Source of the DNA: Stutzerimonas xanthomarina
GTDB taxonomy: Bacteria > Pseudomonadota > Gammaproteobacteria > Pseudomonadales > Pseudomonadaceae
Direction of reading: 5' to 3'
NCBI RefSeq assembly: GCF_003935375.1
Contig: NZ_RHQM01000006.1
Span: 62,001-126,000, forward strand
Length of the DNA: 64,000 nucleotides
The notes under the pieces were generated by a model. The model searched no databases. It was not told where the DNA came from and saw only the letters and a list, made by a program, of their open reading frames with translations. The translations under genes and the position numbers were made by a program. Each line of letters starts with the position of its first letter. Positions within the stretch are counted from its first letter, which is position 1. Of this stretch, positions 10,893 through 18,463 are shown in pieces.

Positions 10893-12122
10893 TCAGCCGA
10901 AGAACCAGTAGCACACGGCAATCGCGGCGATGATGCCGGCCAGATCCGCCACTATCGCGCAGCCCACCGCATGGCGCGCGCGCTGGATGCCTACCGCGCC
11001 AAAGTACACCGCCAGCACATAGAAGGTCGTCTCGGTACTGCCCTGTACCGTCGCCGCCACCAGTGCCGGGAAGCTGTCCACGCCCTGACTCTGCATGGTC
11101 TCGATCAGCATCGCTCGCGCCGCACTGCCGGAAAACGGTTTGACCAGCGCAGTCGGCAGGGCATCGACGAAGCGTGTGTCCCAGCCCAGCGCCTCCACCA
11201 TCCAGCGAATGCCTTCCAGACCGAAATCCAGCACGCCGGAGGCGCGCAGAGCGCCGATCGCGCAGAGCATGGCGATCAGGTAGGGCAACAGGCTCTTGGC
11301 GACATCGAAGCCCTCCTGCGCCCCCTCGACGAACGCCTCATACACCGGCACCTTGCGCAGCGCACCGACGGCCAGAAAGGCGATGATCAGACCGAACAGG
11401 GTCAGATTGCCCAGCAACGACGACAACGACGCCAATGCCGTTGCCGACAGCCCAGCCAACAGCGCCATGAAGCCACCGAGCAGCAGCGCACCGGGGACGA
11501 AGTAGGCCAGCACCACTGGGTCCCACAGGCGCAGCCGCTGCACCAGTGCCACCGCCAACAGGCCGGCCAGCGAAGACGCACTGGTCGCCAGGAGGATCGG
11601 CAGAAAGACCAGGGTCGGGTCTTCCGCGCCCTGCTGTACGCGGTACATGAAGATCGACACCGGCAATAGCGTCAGCGACGAGGTGTTGAGCACCAGAAAC
11701 AGGATCTGCGCATTGCTGGCCACGGTCGGCAGCGGATTGAGCTCCTGCAGCGCGCGCATCGCCTTGAGACCGATTGGCGTCGCGGCGTTGTCCAGGCCGA
11801 GGCCGTTGGCGGCGAAGTTCAGGGTGATCAGCCCCAGCGCCGGATGGCCTGCCGGCACTTCGGGCATCAAGCGGCGGAACAATGGCCCGAGCAGACGCGC
11901 GAGGAGTTCGATGAGCCCGGCCTTTTCCGCGATGCGCAGAAACCCCAGCCACAGCGTTAAGGTGCCGAACAGCACGATCATCACTTCTACGGCCAGCTTG
12001 GCCATGGCGAACAGGCTTTCCACCAGCGCGGCGAACACTGCAGGGTCGCCACCGATCAGCCAGCGCCCGAGGGCGGCAACCGCGGCGATCAGAAAAAAGC
12101 CCAGCCAGAGGCCGTTGAGCAT
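10893..12122 (-). CDS. Nucleoside recognition (Gate) domain membrane protein, fused SpmA-SpmB type
   Basis: The 409-residue polytopic membrane protein has two Gate-domain halves (about 40-190 and 240-400), corresponding to SpmA- and SpmB-like proteins joined in one chain. The glycine-rich repeat NGLGLDNAATPIGLKAM is typical. The start at 12122 (MLNGLWLGFF) has GGGAG upstream. Despite the spore maturation name, such proteins are common in non-sporulating proteobacteria and their transport role is unknown. It is monocistronic and convergent with the TRAP genes. Confidence 0.85.
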   Translation of the reverse strand: MLNGLWLGFFLIAAVAALGRWLIGGDPAVFAALVESLFAMAKLAVEVMIVLFGTLTLWLGFLRIAEKAGLIELLARLLGPLFRRLMPEVPAGHPALGLITLNFAANGLGLDNAATPIGLKAMRALQELNPLPTVASNAQILFLVLNTSSLTLLPVSIFMYRVQQGAEDPTLVFLPILLATSASSLAGLLAVALVQRLRLWDPVVLAYFVPGALLLGGFMALLAGLSATALASLSSLLGNLTLFGLIIAFLAVGALRKVPVYEAFVEGAQEGFDVAKSLLPYLIAMLCAIGALRASGVLDFGLEGIRWMVEALGWDTRFVDALPTALVKPFSGSAARAMLIETMQSQGVDSFPALVAATVQGSTETTFYVLAVYFGAVGIQRARHAVGCAIVADLAGIIAAIAVCYWFFG

Positions 12123-12546
12123 GTCGTTCTCCCGTCGAAAGCTGGACGCGATGATAGCGGTGCGCGCGCGCACGGGTCATCCGCAGATCAGTAGACGGCA
12201 AGAGGAAAACGATGAGGTAGAGGGACTGCGAGATGAATGGAGAGACTGCGAAAGACGATGAAGCAGATCGGACATTTGTTGCTGCATGCCGGGAGCGATT
12301 GCGCTCCCGGCCGCAGCTTCACAGAACCCGGTCCGATTAGGAGGTACTCCCTGTACCTCTAGGTCGCTCCGCGATGCAGAACAACCCGACCCCCTGGTTC
12401 CCCCCGCTGAGGGGTGAAGCGCGCGGAGCGGTTAGACCCGCGCGCTCTGGATCACCTTCGAAAGCCGAACATGACCCGGCGAAATTGGCTTCCTATGCCA
12501 CTGAAACTCCTCAATCAGCCGCCCTTGCGGGCGGCCATCGATTGCA
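12123..12546. other. Noncoding gap with several hairpins
   Basis: This stretch has no convincing gene. It contains a perfect 10-bp stem with a 4-nt loop at 12287-12310 (GCCGGGAGCG/CGCTCCCGGC, extendable by GCTGC/GCAGC), a GAGGTAC/GTACCTC hairpin near 12341-12360 and a GCCGCCC/GGGCGGC hairpin at about 12521-12539 just past the stop of the next gene. None has a U tract. They may be protein-independent 3' stabilisers or repeat elements. Confidence 0.4.
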
Positions 12547-12717
12547 TCACACGCGTGGTCCGCGGCCGCGGCCAAAGATCAGCGACGCTACGAACAGAAC
12601 CAGGAAAACCACGAACAGGATCTTGGCGATACCCGTTGCAGTGCCGGCGATACCACCGAAGCCCAGTACCGCAGCGATGATGGCGATGATCAGGAAGGTA
12701 ATGGCCCAACTCAGCAT
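12547..12717 (-). CDS. DUF1328 (YtjA family) small membrane protein
   Basis: A 56-residue protein reads [20 protein letters not shown], then a glycine-rich turn ([12 protein letters not shown]), a second hydrophobic segment and a basic tail GRGRGPRV. This is the two-TM pattern of DUF1328/YtjA. AGAGGAG lies 8 bp before the ATG. Family members are small inner-membrane proteins often linked to general stress; the biochemical role is unknown. Confidence 0.92.
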   Translation of the reverse strand: MLSWAITFLIIAIIAAVLGFGGIAGTATGIAKILFVVFLVLFVASLIFGRGRGPRV

Positions 12718-12826
12718 GGTGTGACTCCTCTTGTTTCAGGAACGGTTCTCAGCGGATCGGTAAGTCCGATCGGCATCGAGTGTGTAAAGCATCCTTGCTG
12801 ATTCGCTTGCACGTCCCCTTCGTTGC

Positions 12827-13063
12827 TCAGAATACCCAGCGCTGGTCAGAAGGCGCCTGGCGATAGTCGATGGTCTGCGGCTCTTGGCCGGTCCGCATGA
12901 GCTCAATAGGTTGAGCGTCATACATGCCGATTCGTTCCGCTGAATTCTGTTGCGCCTGGCTGAGCGGTTGCGACAGCGGGCGCTCGGCACCCATGATCAG
13001 CATGACTACCGCAGCAGAGAGGAACCCCTTGCTGGCCAATGAAAAGCGGGCTTGGCGATTCAT
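12827..13063 (-). CDS. Small exported or anchored protein of unknown function (78 aa)
   Basis: I do not recognise the family. The sequence starts MNRQARFSLASKGFLSAAVV, a basic then hydrophobic N-terminus acting as a signal or anchor. A polar Gln-rich region (about 30-78) with no cysteine follows and ends QRWVF. The ATG at 13063 has AAGGAG 8 bp upstream. A sigma-54 type promoter lies 49 bp upstream (13112-13127), so expression is probably switched by an enhancer-binding protein. It lies about 110 bp upstream of the DUF1328 gene in the same direction. Confidence 0.6.
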   Translation of the reverse strand: MNRQARFSLASKGFLSAAVVMLIMGAERPLSQPLSQAQQNSAERIGMYDAQPIELMRTGQEPQTIDYRQAPSDQRWVF

Positions 13064-13111
13064 CCTCAACTCCTTCTAAGCGTGGCGACGTCGTTTCGTT
13101 GAAGGGGATAT

Positions 13112-13127
13112 TGCAGGCGCCGTGCCA
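13112..13127 (-). promoter_or_regulatory. Sigma-54 (-24/-12) promoter
   Basis: On the minus strand the sequence reads TGGCACGGCGCCTGCA. It matches the TGGCACG-N4-TTGCA consensus at all but one position and has GG and GC exactly 10 bp apart. The predicted transcript starts about 13100, giving a leader of about 40 nt before the 78-aa gene. Confidence 0.7.
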
Positions 13128-13242
13128 GCCCGCATTACAATTTAAAATTCTTATAAATCAATTAGTTAGAGATTATGCCCAGCGTCCTGGCAACTCAATT
13201 TGCATGAGCGCCCCAGCAATGCCGGGCGTTTTGCACGAACGC

Positions 13243-13674
13243 TCAATGCCTAGCTTCCTTGAGGTGGCGTATGCGCTCATGACAGGCACGCAGCTTCGGC
13301 AGCTCGATGGCGAGCAGCGCTTTGATATCCGGCTCGGCGTCTCCTACAGCACCCTCGAAGGCATGCAGAATGTTCGCTTCCGTCTGCTCCAGCTGGTCGA
13401 CATAGGCGGTGTCGTGGTCGCCGATGCGTGATCGAGCGTCGGCATAGAGCTCCCGCATGCGGCCGGTCAGCGTCCCGCCCTGCGACGGGTGCTCATGGTT
13501 GGCTGCAACCTTCACGCTAAGGGCCTGGATGATCTGCGTCTTGGCCTGCGCCAGATCGCGAAACAGGTGCTGCAGCTCGACGTCCTTTACTTCGTCGGCG
13601 GCATGCTGGTAGAAACGCTGCCCGTCGCGGGTGATCTCAATGAGCTCATTGAGCTGATTCATGGACTGATTCAT
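13243..13674 (-). CDS. PA2169-family four-helix-bundle protein (DUF2383)
   Basis: The 143-residue all-helical protein (MNQSMNQLNELIEITRDGQ start) has the ferritin-like spacing of DUF2383: ITRDGQRFYQHAADEV, later HEHPSQGGTLTG, and a C-terminal helix LRACHERIRHLKEARH. An ideal AGGAGGTG site precedes the ATG at 13674; the in-frame upstream start was dropped. Members are abundant in stress responses, and metal binding is suspected but unproven. It is divergent from algB across 311 bp. Confidence 0.85.
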   Translation of the reverse strand: MNQSMNQLNELIEITRDGQRFYQHAADEVKDVELQHLFRDLAQAKTQIIQALSVKVAANHEHPSQGGTLTGRMRELYADARSRIGDHDTAYVDQLEQTEANILHAFEGAVGDAEPDIKALLAIELPKLRACHERIRHLKEARH

Positions 13675-13985
13675 GACACCTCCTGCATGGATGCAACAGA
13701 TTCGCCACACGCCCGCTCGGCGAGAAGTGACGCCCTGTGTTCAGGGTCGCAAGCCGCATGCCAGGCTGGCGCAAGCGCCAGCGGTAACCAAATCAGCCAC
13801 TTGGGCGACGCCACTGAAGGCGTCGGAGTGCAGCATGCAGGAAAGCCTTGCCAATACCGTGCAACTTGCAAGACTTTTCATAGACTAAGGTCTCGCCAGC
13901 AACGCAACGGCGCCGCCAGGTGCCCGACACACCATAATCCGAAGCATTTTTCAGCGACCGATTCGCCTTTTGATGGGGAGCATCC
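13675..13985. other. Divergent intergenic region between DUF2383 gene and algB
   Basis: No ORF is credible here. Two hairpins are visible: GCTGGCGC/GCGCCAGC with an AA centre (13765-13782) and CGACGCC/GGCGTCG with loop ACTGAA (13806-13825). No clear -35/-10 pair or AlgU-type promoter could be fixed for either gene. Confidence 0.4.
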
Positions 13986-15332
13986 ATGGACCAAACGACG
14001 GACAACGGCGGACGCATCCTCCTGGTGGATGACGAAGCGGCGATCCTGCGCACCTTCCGTTACTGCCTGGAGGACCGCGGCTACACGGTCATGACAGCGG
14101 CCAGTGCGGCACAGGCCGAGGCCATTCTGCAGCGTCAGGTGTTCGACCTGTGCTTCCTCGACCTGAGACTTGGCGAAGACAATGGCCTGGACGTGCTGCA
14201 GCAGATGCGCCTGCTCGCGCCCTGGATGCGCGTGGTGATCGTCACCGCCCATTCGGCCGTGGACACCGCCGTGGACGCCATGCAGGCCGGCGCCGCGGAT
14301 TACCTGCTCAAGCCATGCAGCCCGGAACAGCTTCGCCTGTCCGCCGCCAAGCAGCTGGAAGTCCGCCAGATGGCGGCCCGACTGGAAGCGCTGGAAGGCG
14401 AGATGAAGCAACGCAGCGACGCCCTCGGCTCGCACAGCCCGGCGATGATGGCCGTGCTGGAAACCGCGCGGCAGGTGGCAGACACCGACGCCAACATTCT
14501 CATCCTTGGCGAATCGGGTACCGGCAAGGGCGAACTGGCGCGTGCCATCCACACCTGGAGCCGGCGCTCGAAGAAGGCCTTCGTCACCATCAACTGCCCG
14601 TCGCTGTCCGCCGACCTGATGGAAAGCGAGCTGTTCGGGCACAACCGCGGCGCCTTCACCGGCGCGACGGAGAGCACGCTGGGCCGGGTCAACCAGGCCG
14701 ACGGCGGCACGCTGTTCCTCGACGAGATCGGTGACTTCCCGCTGGCGCTGCAACCCAAGCTGCTGCGCTTCATCCAGGACAAGGAGTACGAGCGGGTCGG
14801 CGACCCGGTCACCCGCCGCGCCGATGTGCGCATCCTCGCGGCGACCAACCTGAACCTCGAAGAAATGGTGCGCGAGGGCAAGTTCCGCGAGGACCTGCTG
14901 TATCGCCTCAATGTCATCACCCTCAACCTGCCGCCCATGCGCGAGCGCCCCGAGGACGTGCTGACCCTGGCCGAACGCTTCCTTGCCTCGTTCGTGAAGA
15001 ACTATGGCCGCCCTGCGCGCGGTTTCAGCGATGCAGCGGTTGCCGCACTGAAGACCTACCGCTGGCCGGGCAACGTGCGTGAACTGCGCAACGTGGTGGA
15101 ACGGGCGAGCATCATTTGCCCGCAGCAGATGATCGAGGTCAGCCACCTCGGGCTGGGCGAACAGGTAGGCAGCAACGCGCCACGCATCGGTGAGCCGCTC
15201 AGCCTGGAGGCGCTGGAGAAAGCGCATATCGCCGGCGTGTTGAGCACCAGCGATACTCTCGATCAGGCCGCGCGCATCCTGGGTATCGACGCCTCGACCC
15301 TCTACCGAAAACGCAAGCAGTACGGCCTATGA
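13986..15332 (+). CDS. algB: AlgB, NtrC-family response regulator
   Basis: The 448-residue protein starts with a receiver domain (about 10-125; the phospho-acceptor Asp lies in FLDLRLGED). An AAA+ domain (about 145-375) follows, with Walker A GESGTGKG, the sigma-54 contact loop GAFTGA and Walker B LFLDEIGD, then a C-terminal Fis-type HTH (about 400-448, ILGIDASTLYRKRKQYGL). The length matches P. aeruginosa AlgB, which activates alginate genes and is paired with KinB. The kinB start overlaps the stop in ATGA, so the two are translationally coupled. Confidence 0.96.
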   Translation: MDQTTDNGGRILLVDDEAAILRTFRYCLEDRGYTVMTAASAAQAEAILQRQVFDLCFLDLRLGEDNGLDVLQQMRLLAPWMRVVIVTAHSAVDTAVDAMQAGAADYLLKPCSPEQLRLSAAKQLEVRQMAARLEALEGEMKQRSDALGSHSPAMMAVLETARQVADTDANILILGESGTGKGELARAIHTWSRRSKKAFVTINCPSLSADLMESELFGHNRGAFTGATESTLGRVNQADGGTLFLDEIGDFPLALQPKLLRFIQDKEYERVGDPVTRRADVRILAATNLNLEEMVREGKFREDLLYRLNVITLNLPPMRERPEDVLTLAERFLASFVKNYGRPARGFSDAAVAALKTYRWPGNVRELRNVVERASIICPQQMIEVSHLGLGEQVGSNAPRIGEPLSLEALEKAHIAGVLSTSDTLDQAARILGIDASTLYRKRKQYGL

Positions 15333-17116
15333 AACTCCAGATGAAGCTGCGGACCCGCCTGTTTCTCGGCTTCTCCGCGCTGATGACGGTTGCGCTGCTG
15401 GGCCTGCTGCTGGCGCTGGTCAGCGTCATGCAGATGGCCAAGAGCCAGGAACAGCTGATCCGCAATAACTTCGCCATCATCGAGATCAACCAGCAGCTGC
15501 GGCAGACGCTGGGCAACCACCTGATCGTGATGCTCACCGACAGCGGTCGCAGTGAAGCGCTGGAACCGCTGAGCCAATCGTTTCAGCAGACGCTCGAACG
15601 CGGCATCGCCGAAGCCAGCGACGAGAGCGATCGGCAGGCATTCCAGGCCGTCGCCAGCGCCTACGCCAGCTTCCTGCAGCAGGTCGATGCCGCCCGCAAC
15701 CAGAACCTGACGCTGCTGGAAGACAATCCGCTCAGCCAGGCCTTCAATCAGGTGCGCAGCCTGATGACCGACATGCAGCGCACGGCGTACGACAAGATCC
15801 GCGACACCGAGCTGCGCAGCCGTGACCGGGCGTCGCTGCTCGCCGGCCTGCTGGGCCTGACGGCGATCGCGGTACTGCTGATCGGCTTCATCACCGCACA
15901 CAGCTTCGCCCGCCGCTTCGGCGAACCGATCGAACGGCTGTCCGCCGCCGCCGACCAGATCGGCCGCGGCGACTTCAACATTTCCCTGCCGACGCCGCAC
16001 ATCGCGGAGCTGTCCTCGCTGAGCCGCCGCTTCGGCCTGATGGCTCAGGCGCTGCACGAGTTCAAGCAGACCAACGTGGAGGCGCTGGTCAACGGCCAGC
16101 AGCGTCTGCAGGCACTGCTCGATAGCATCGACGACGGCCTGCTGATCGTCGACCGCGACGGACGCCTGGAGCACGCCAACCCGGTCGCCCAGCGGCAGCT
16201 GGCCTGGGAGAACGAGCACCTTGGCTCGACCCTCGGCGAGGCGCTCGGCTACCCGGACCTGGACAATGCCGCGCGGCAGGTGCTGGACGACAAACCACTG
16301 TCCGACCCACCCGAAGACCTGATCATCGAGGCGGACGGCGAACGCCGCCTGCTGGCCTGGCGCATCAGCCCGGTGAGCCACCACGACGGAAGCATCAGCG
16401 GTGCGGTCATGGTGCTGCACGACGTCACCGATCAGCGCACCTTCGAACGGGTGCGCAACGAGTTCGTGCTGCGGGCCTCCCATGAGCTGCGCACGCCGGT
16501 CACCGGCATGCAGATGGCCTTCAGCCTGCTGCGCGAACGCCTGCGCTACCCGGCCGGCAGCCGCGAGTCGGACCTGTTCGACACCGTACACGAGGAAATG
16601 CAGCGACTGGTCCGGCTGATCAATGACCTGCTCAACTTCTCGCGCTATCAGAGTGGCCAGCAGAAGCTGGAGCTGGAGCAGTGCCACATCCCCGAGCTGC
16701 TCGAGGCCGCGCGTCAACGCTTCGAGGTCAACGCCGCCGAACAGGAGGTTCAGCTCAAGCTGGAGTTGCAGCAGCCGCTGCCGACGCTGATGCTCGACCG
16801 CCAGCAGATCGAGCGGGTGATGGACAACCTGCTGAGCAATGCCCTGCGCCACACGCCCAAGGGCGGCGAGGTTCGGCTGCTGGCGCGGCACCACGGCGAG
16901 CGGATGATCCTCAGCGTCGAGGACAACGGCGAAGGCATTCCCTACAGCCAGCAGGCGCGCATCTTCGAGCCGTTCGTGCAGATCGGTCGCCGCCGTGGCG
17001 GTGCCGGACTGGGCCTTGCCTTATGCAAGGAAATCGCTCAGCTGCATGGTGGGCGTATCGGCGTGCATTCACGGATCGGCCACGGCACCATCTTCTACGT
17101 TGCGCTGCCGATCTGA
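15329..17116 (+). CDS. kinB: KinB, sensor histidine kinase
   Basis: The protein has 595 residues, the same length as P. aeruginosa KinB. TM1 (about 10-32), a periplasmic helical sensor (about 33-168), TM2 (about 170-192), HAMP, a PAS domain (about 255-365), HisKA with RASHELRTPVTGMQ and HATPase with NLLSNALRHT, DNGEGIP and GAGLGLAL are all present. Known KinB proteins act as kinase and phosphatase for AlgB and restrain alginate production. All catalytic boxes look intact. Confidence 0.96.
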   Translation: MKLQMKLRTRLFLGFSALMTVALLGLLLALVSVMQMAKSQEQLIRNNFAIIEINQQLRQTLGNHLIVMLTDSGRSEALEPLSQSFQQTLERGIAEASDESDRQAFQAVASAYASFLQQVDAARNQNLTLLEDNPLSQAFNQVRSLMTDMQRTAYDKIRDTELRSRDRASLLAGLLGLTAIAVLLIGFITAHSFARRFGEPIERLSAAADQIGRGDFNISLPTPHIAELSSLSRRFGLMAQALHEFKQTNVEALVNGQQRLQALLDSIDDGLLIVDRDGRLEHANPVAQRQLAWENEHLGSTLGEALGYPDLDNAARQVLDDKPLSDPPEDLIIEADGERRLLAWRISPVSHHDGSISGAVMVLHDVTDQRTFERVRNEFVLRASHELRTPVTGMQMAFSLLRERLRYPAGSRESDLFDTVHEEMQRLVRLINDLLNFSRYQSGQQKLELEQCHIPELLEAARQRFEVNAAEQEVQLKLELQQPLPTLMLDRQQIERVMDNLLSNALRHTPKGGEVRLLARHHGERMILSVEDNGEGIPYSQQARIFEPFVQIGRRRGGAGLGLALCKEIAQLHGGRIGVHSRIGHGTIFYVALPI

Positions 17117-17137
17117 CAGCGCCATCGAGGAGGCCAC

Positions 17138-17542
17138 ATGCCGAGCCTGAACCCCAGCCCCGAACAGCTCGCCGACTTCGCTGCGACGATGCCTTCGGGC
17201 GTGCCGATCCTGATGCTCAACCTGCTGCGCTATAACGACCAGGCGACCTATCCGTCAGGTAGTCAGCACAGTCCGTGCAGTGGTCGCGAGGCCTACGCCC
17301 GCTACAGCCGCGTGGCACTGGCCAAGGTGCAGGCCAGCGGTGGCGCGGTGGAAGTCAGGACCAAGGCCCATGCCGCGCTGATCGCCCCGCCGGACGAGCA
17401 GTGGGACGACATACTGCTGGTCAGCTATCCATCCAAGGAAGCCTTCCTGGCGATGATCGGCGACAGCGACTATCAGGCTGCAGCCGAGCACCGTAGCGCC
17501 GCGCTGGCCGACTCGAGACTGATCGGCACCACCCGCTACTGA
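17138..17542 (+). CDS. DUF1330-family protein
   Basis: The 134-residue soluble protein has a ferredoxin-like dimeric alpha-beta barrel pattern. VPILMLNLLRYNDQA and the later ILLVSYPSKEAFLAMIGDSDYQ are diagnostic of DUF1330. The ATG follows GAGGAGG. It sits 21 bp after kinB in the same direction and may be cotranscribed. Its 3' end overlaps the convergent amidase gene by 7 bp. Function is unknown. Confidence 0.82.
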   Translation: MPSLNPSPEQLADFAATMPSGVPILMLNLLRYNDQATYPSGSQHSPCSGREAYARYSRVALAKVQASGGAVEVRTKAHAALIAPPDEQWDDILLVSYPSKEAFLAMIGDSDYQAAAEHRSAALADSRLIGTTRY

Positions 17543-18333
17543 GTCAGCGCCCCCGCCTGGTTGCCGAGCACCTGCAGCATCGCGGCAGTCTCGGCATCGG
17601 GTTCGCCGTCAAAGCGAGCCGGGCGGTATTTCATCTGGAACGCAGCGATCACGTTGCGCGTCTCGTCGTCCAGATGGCCGTGGCGCGGCACCCGGTAACC
17701 CTGCGCCGCCAATGCATCCTGGAACCAGGTGATCGTCGGCAGCCCGGCCGATGCATAGCGCATCCGCTCGGCCGCCACCGCATCGGCGTCGGGCCAGGGC
17801 AGCAGCCCCTCCTCGGCCAGGCGTTTCCAGGGGAACAGCGGCCCCGGATCGACCTTGCGCTGCGGAGCGATGTCGCTGTGGCCGATGATGGCGCCCGGCT
17901 TGAGATCGTGGCGCGCCATGATGTCCTTGAGCAACACCACCAGCGCGTCAATCTGCTCCTCGGAGTACGGATACCAGAGCCGGCGCCCGTCGGCGCTTTC
18001 CGCGTAGCCGCGGTTGACCAGCTCGATGCCGATCGATGTGGCGTTGAGCCAGGTGCGCCCGTTCCACTCACTCTCGCCGGCATGCCAGGCGCGGCGGTTT
18101 TCATCCACCAGGCGGTAGATGGTCGCCGGCGATTCGCCGATCAGGTAGTGGCTGCTGACGTCGCGGCCGCTAAGCAGCTGCAGCGAACGGGGCAGGTCGG
18201 TCGAGGTGTAATGCAGGATGATGAACTGGGCGCGGCTGTCGTGGCCGGTCGAGCTGTAGCTGGTATCGATGCGCGGACCACTGGCGCAACCGGCCAGCAG
18301 CAGGAGCATCAGGACGGCGGGGATGGTTTTCAT
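17536..18333 (-). CDS. ampDh2: AmpDh2-type lipoprotein N-acetylmuramoyl-L-alanine amidase
   Basis: The 265-residue protein has a lipobox in MLLLLAGCAS (Cys16). The amidase_2 domain (about 35-180) carries zinc ligands in FIILHYTS, the catalytic Glu region SIGIELVN, and GHSDIAPQRKVDPG. A C-terminal peptidoglycan-binding helix domain (about 195-260) follows. It should cleave murein stem peptides from the outer-membrane inner face. In P. aeruginosa the homolog lies beside kinB, as here. Such paralogs contribute to muropeptide recycling and AmpC control. Confidence 0.93.
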   Translation of the reverse strand: MKTIPAVLMLLLLAGCASGPRIDTSYSSTGHDSRAQFIILHYTSTDLPRSLQLLSGRDVSSHYLIGESPATIYRLVDENRRAWHAGESEWNGRTWLNATSIGIELVNRGYAESADGRRLWYPYSEEQIDALVVLLKDIMARHDLKPGAIIGHSDIAPQRKVDPGPLFPWKRLAEEGLLPWPDADAVAAERMRYASAGLPTITWFQDALAAQGYRVPRHGHLDDETRNVIAAFQMKYRPARFDGEPDAETAAMLQVLGNQAGALTQ

Positions 18334-18463
18334 CGGGACGACCTCTGTGTCGACGGCGAAATGACGCAGATGAGCAGTAGCCCGTTGCGCGGGGCTCCGC
18401 TCATGTCGGTGCGGTGAGGGTCGTGATTATACCGGCCGATCGGGACCGGGCCAGGGCAGCCGG

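Noticed and set aside
13806..13825. ANTAR hairpin before algB (hexaloop ACTGAA has A1 and G4)
   Set aside because: No partner hairpin, no overlapping terminator and no ANTAR gene near; a single match to the loop rule is expected by chance.
13878..15227. Long minus-strand open frame opposite algB
   Set aside because: Antisense shadow of a certain gene; low-complexity composition and no ribosome site.
15302..16894. Long minus-strand open frame opposite kinB
   Set aside because: Antisense shadow; Gln/Ala/His-rich without any recognisable motif.
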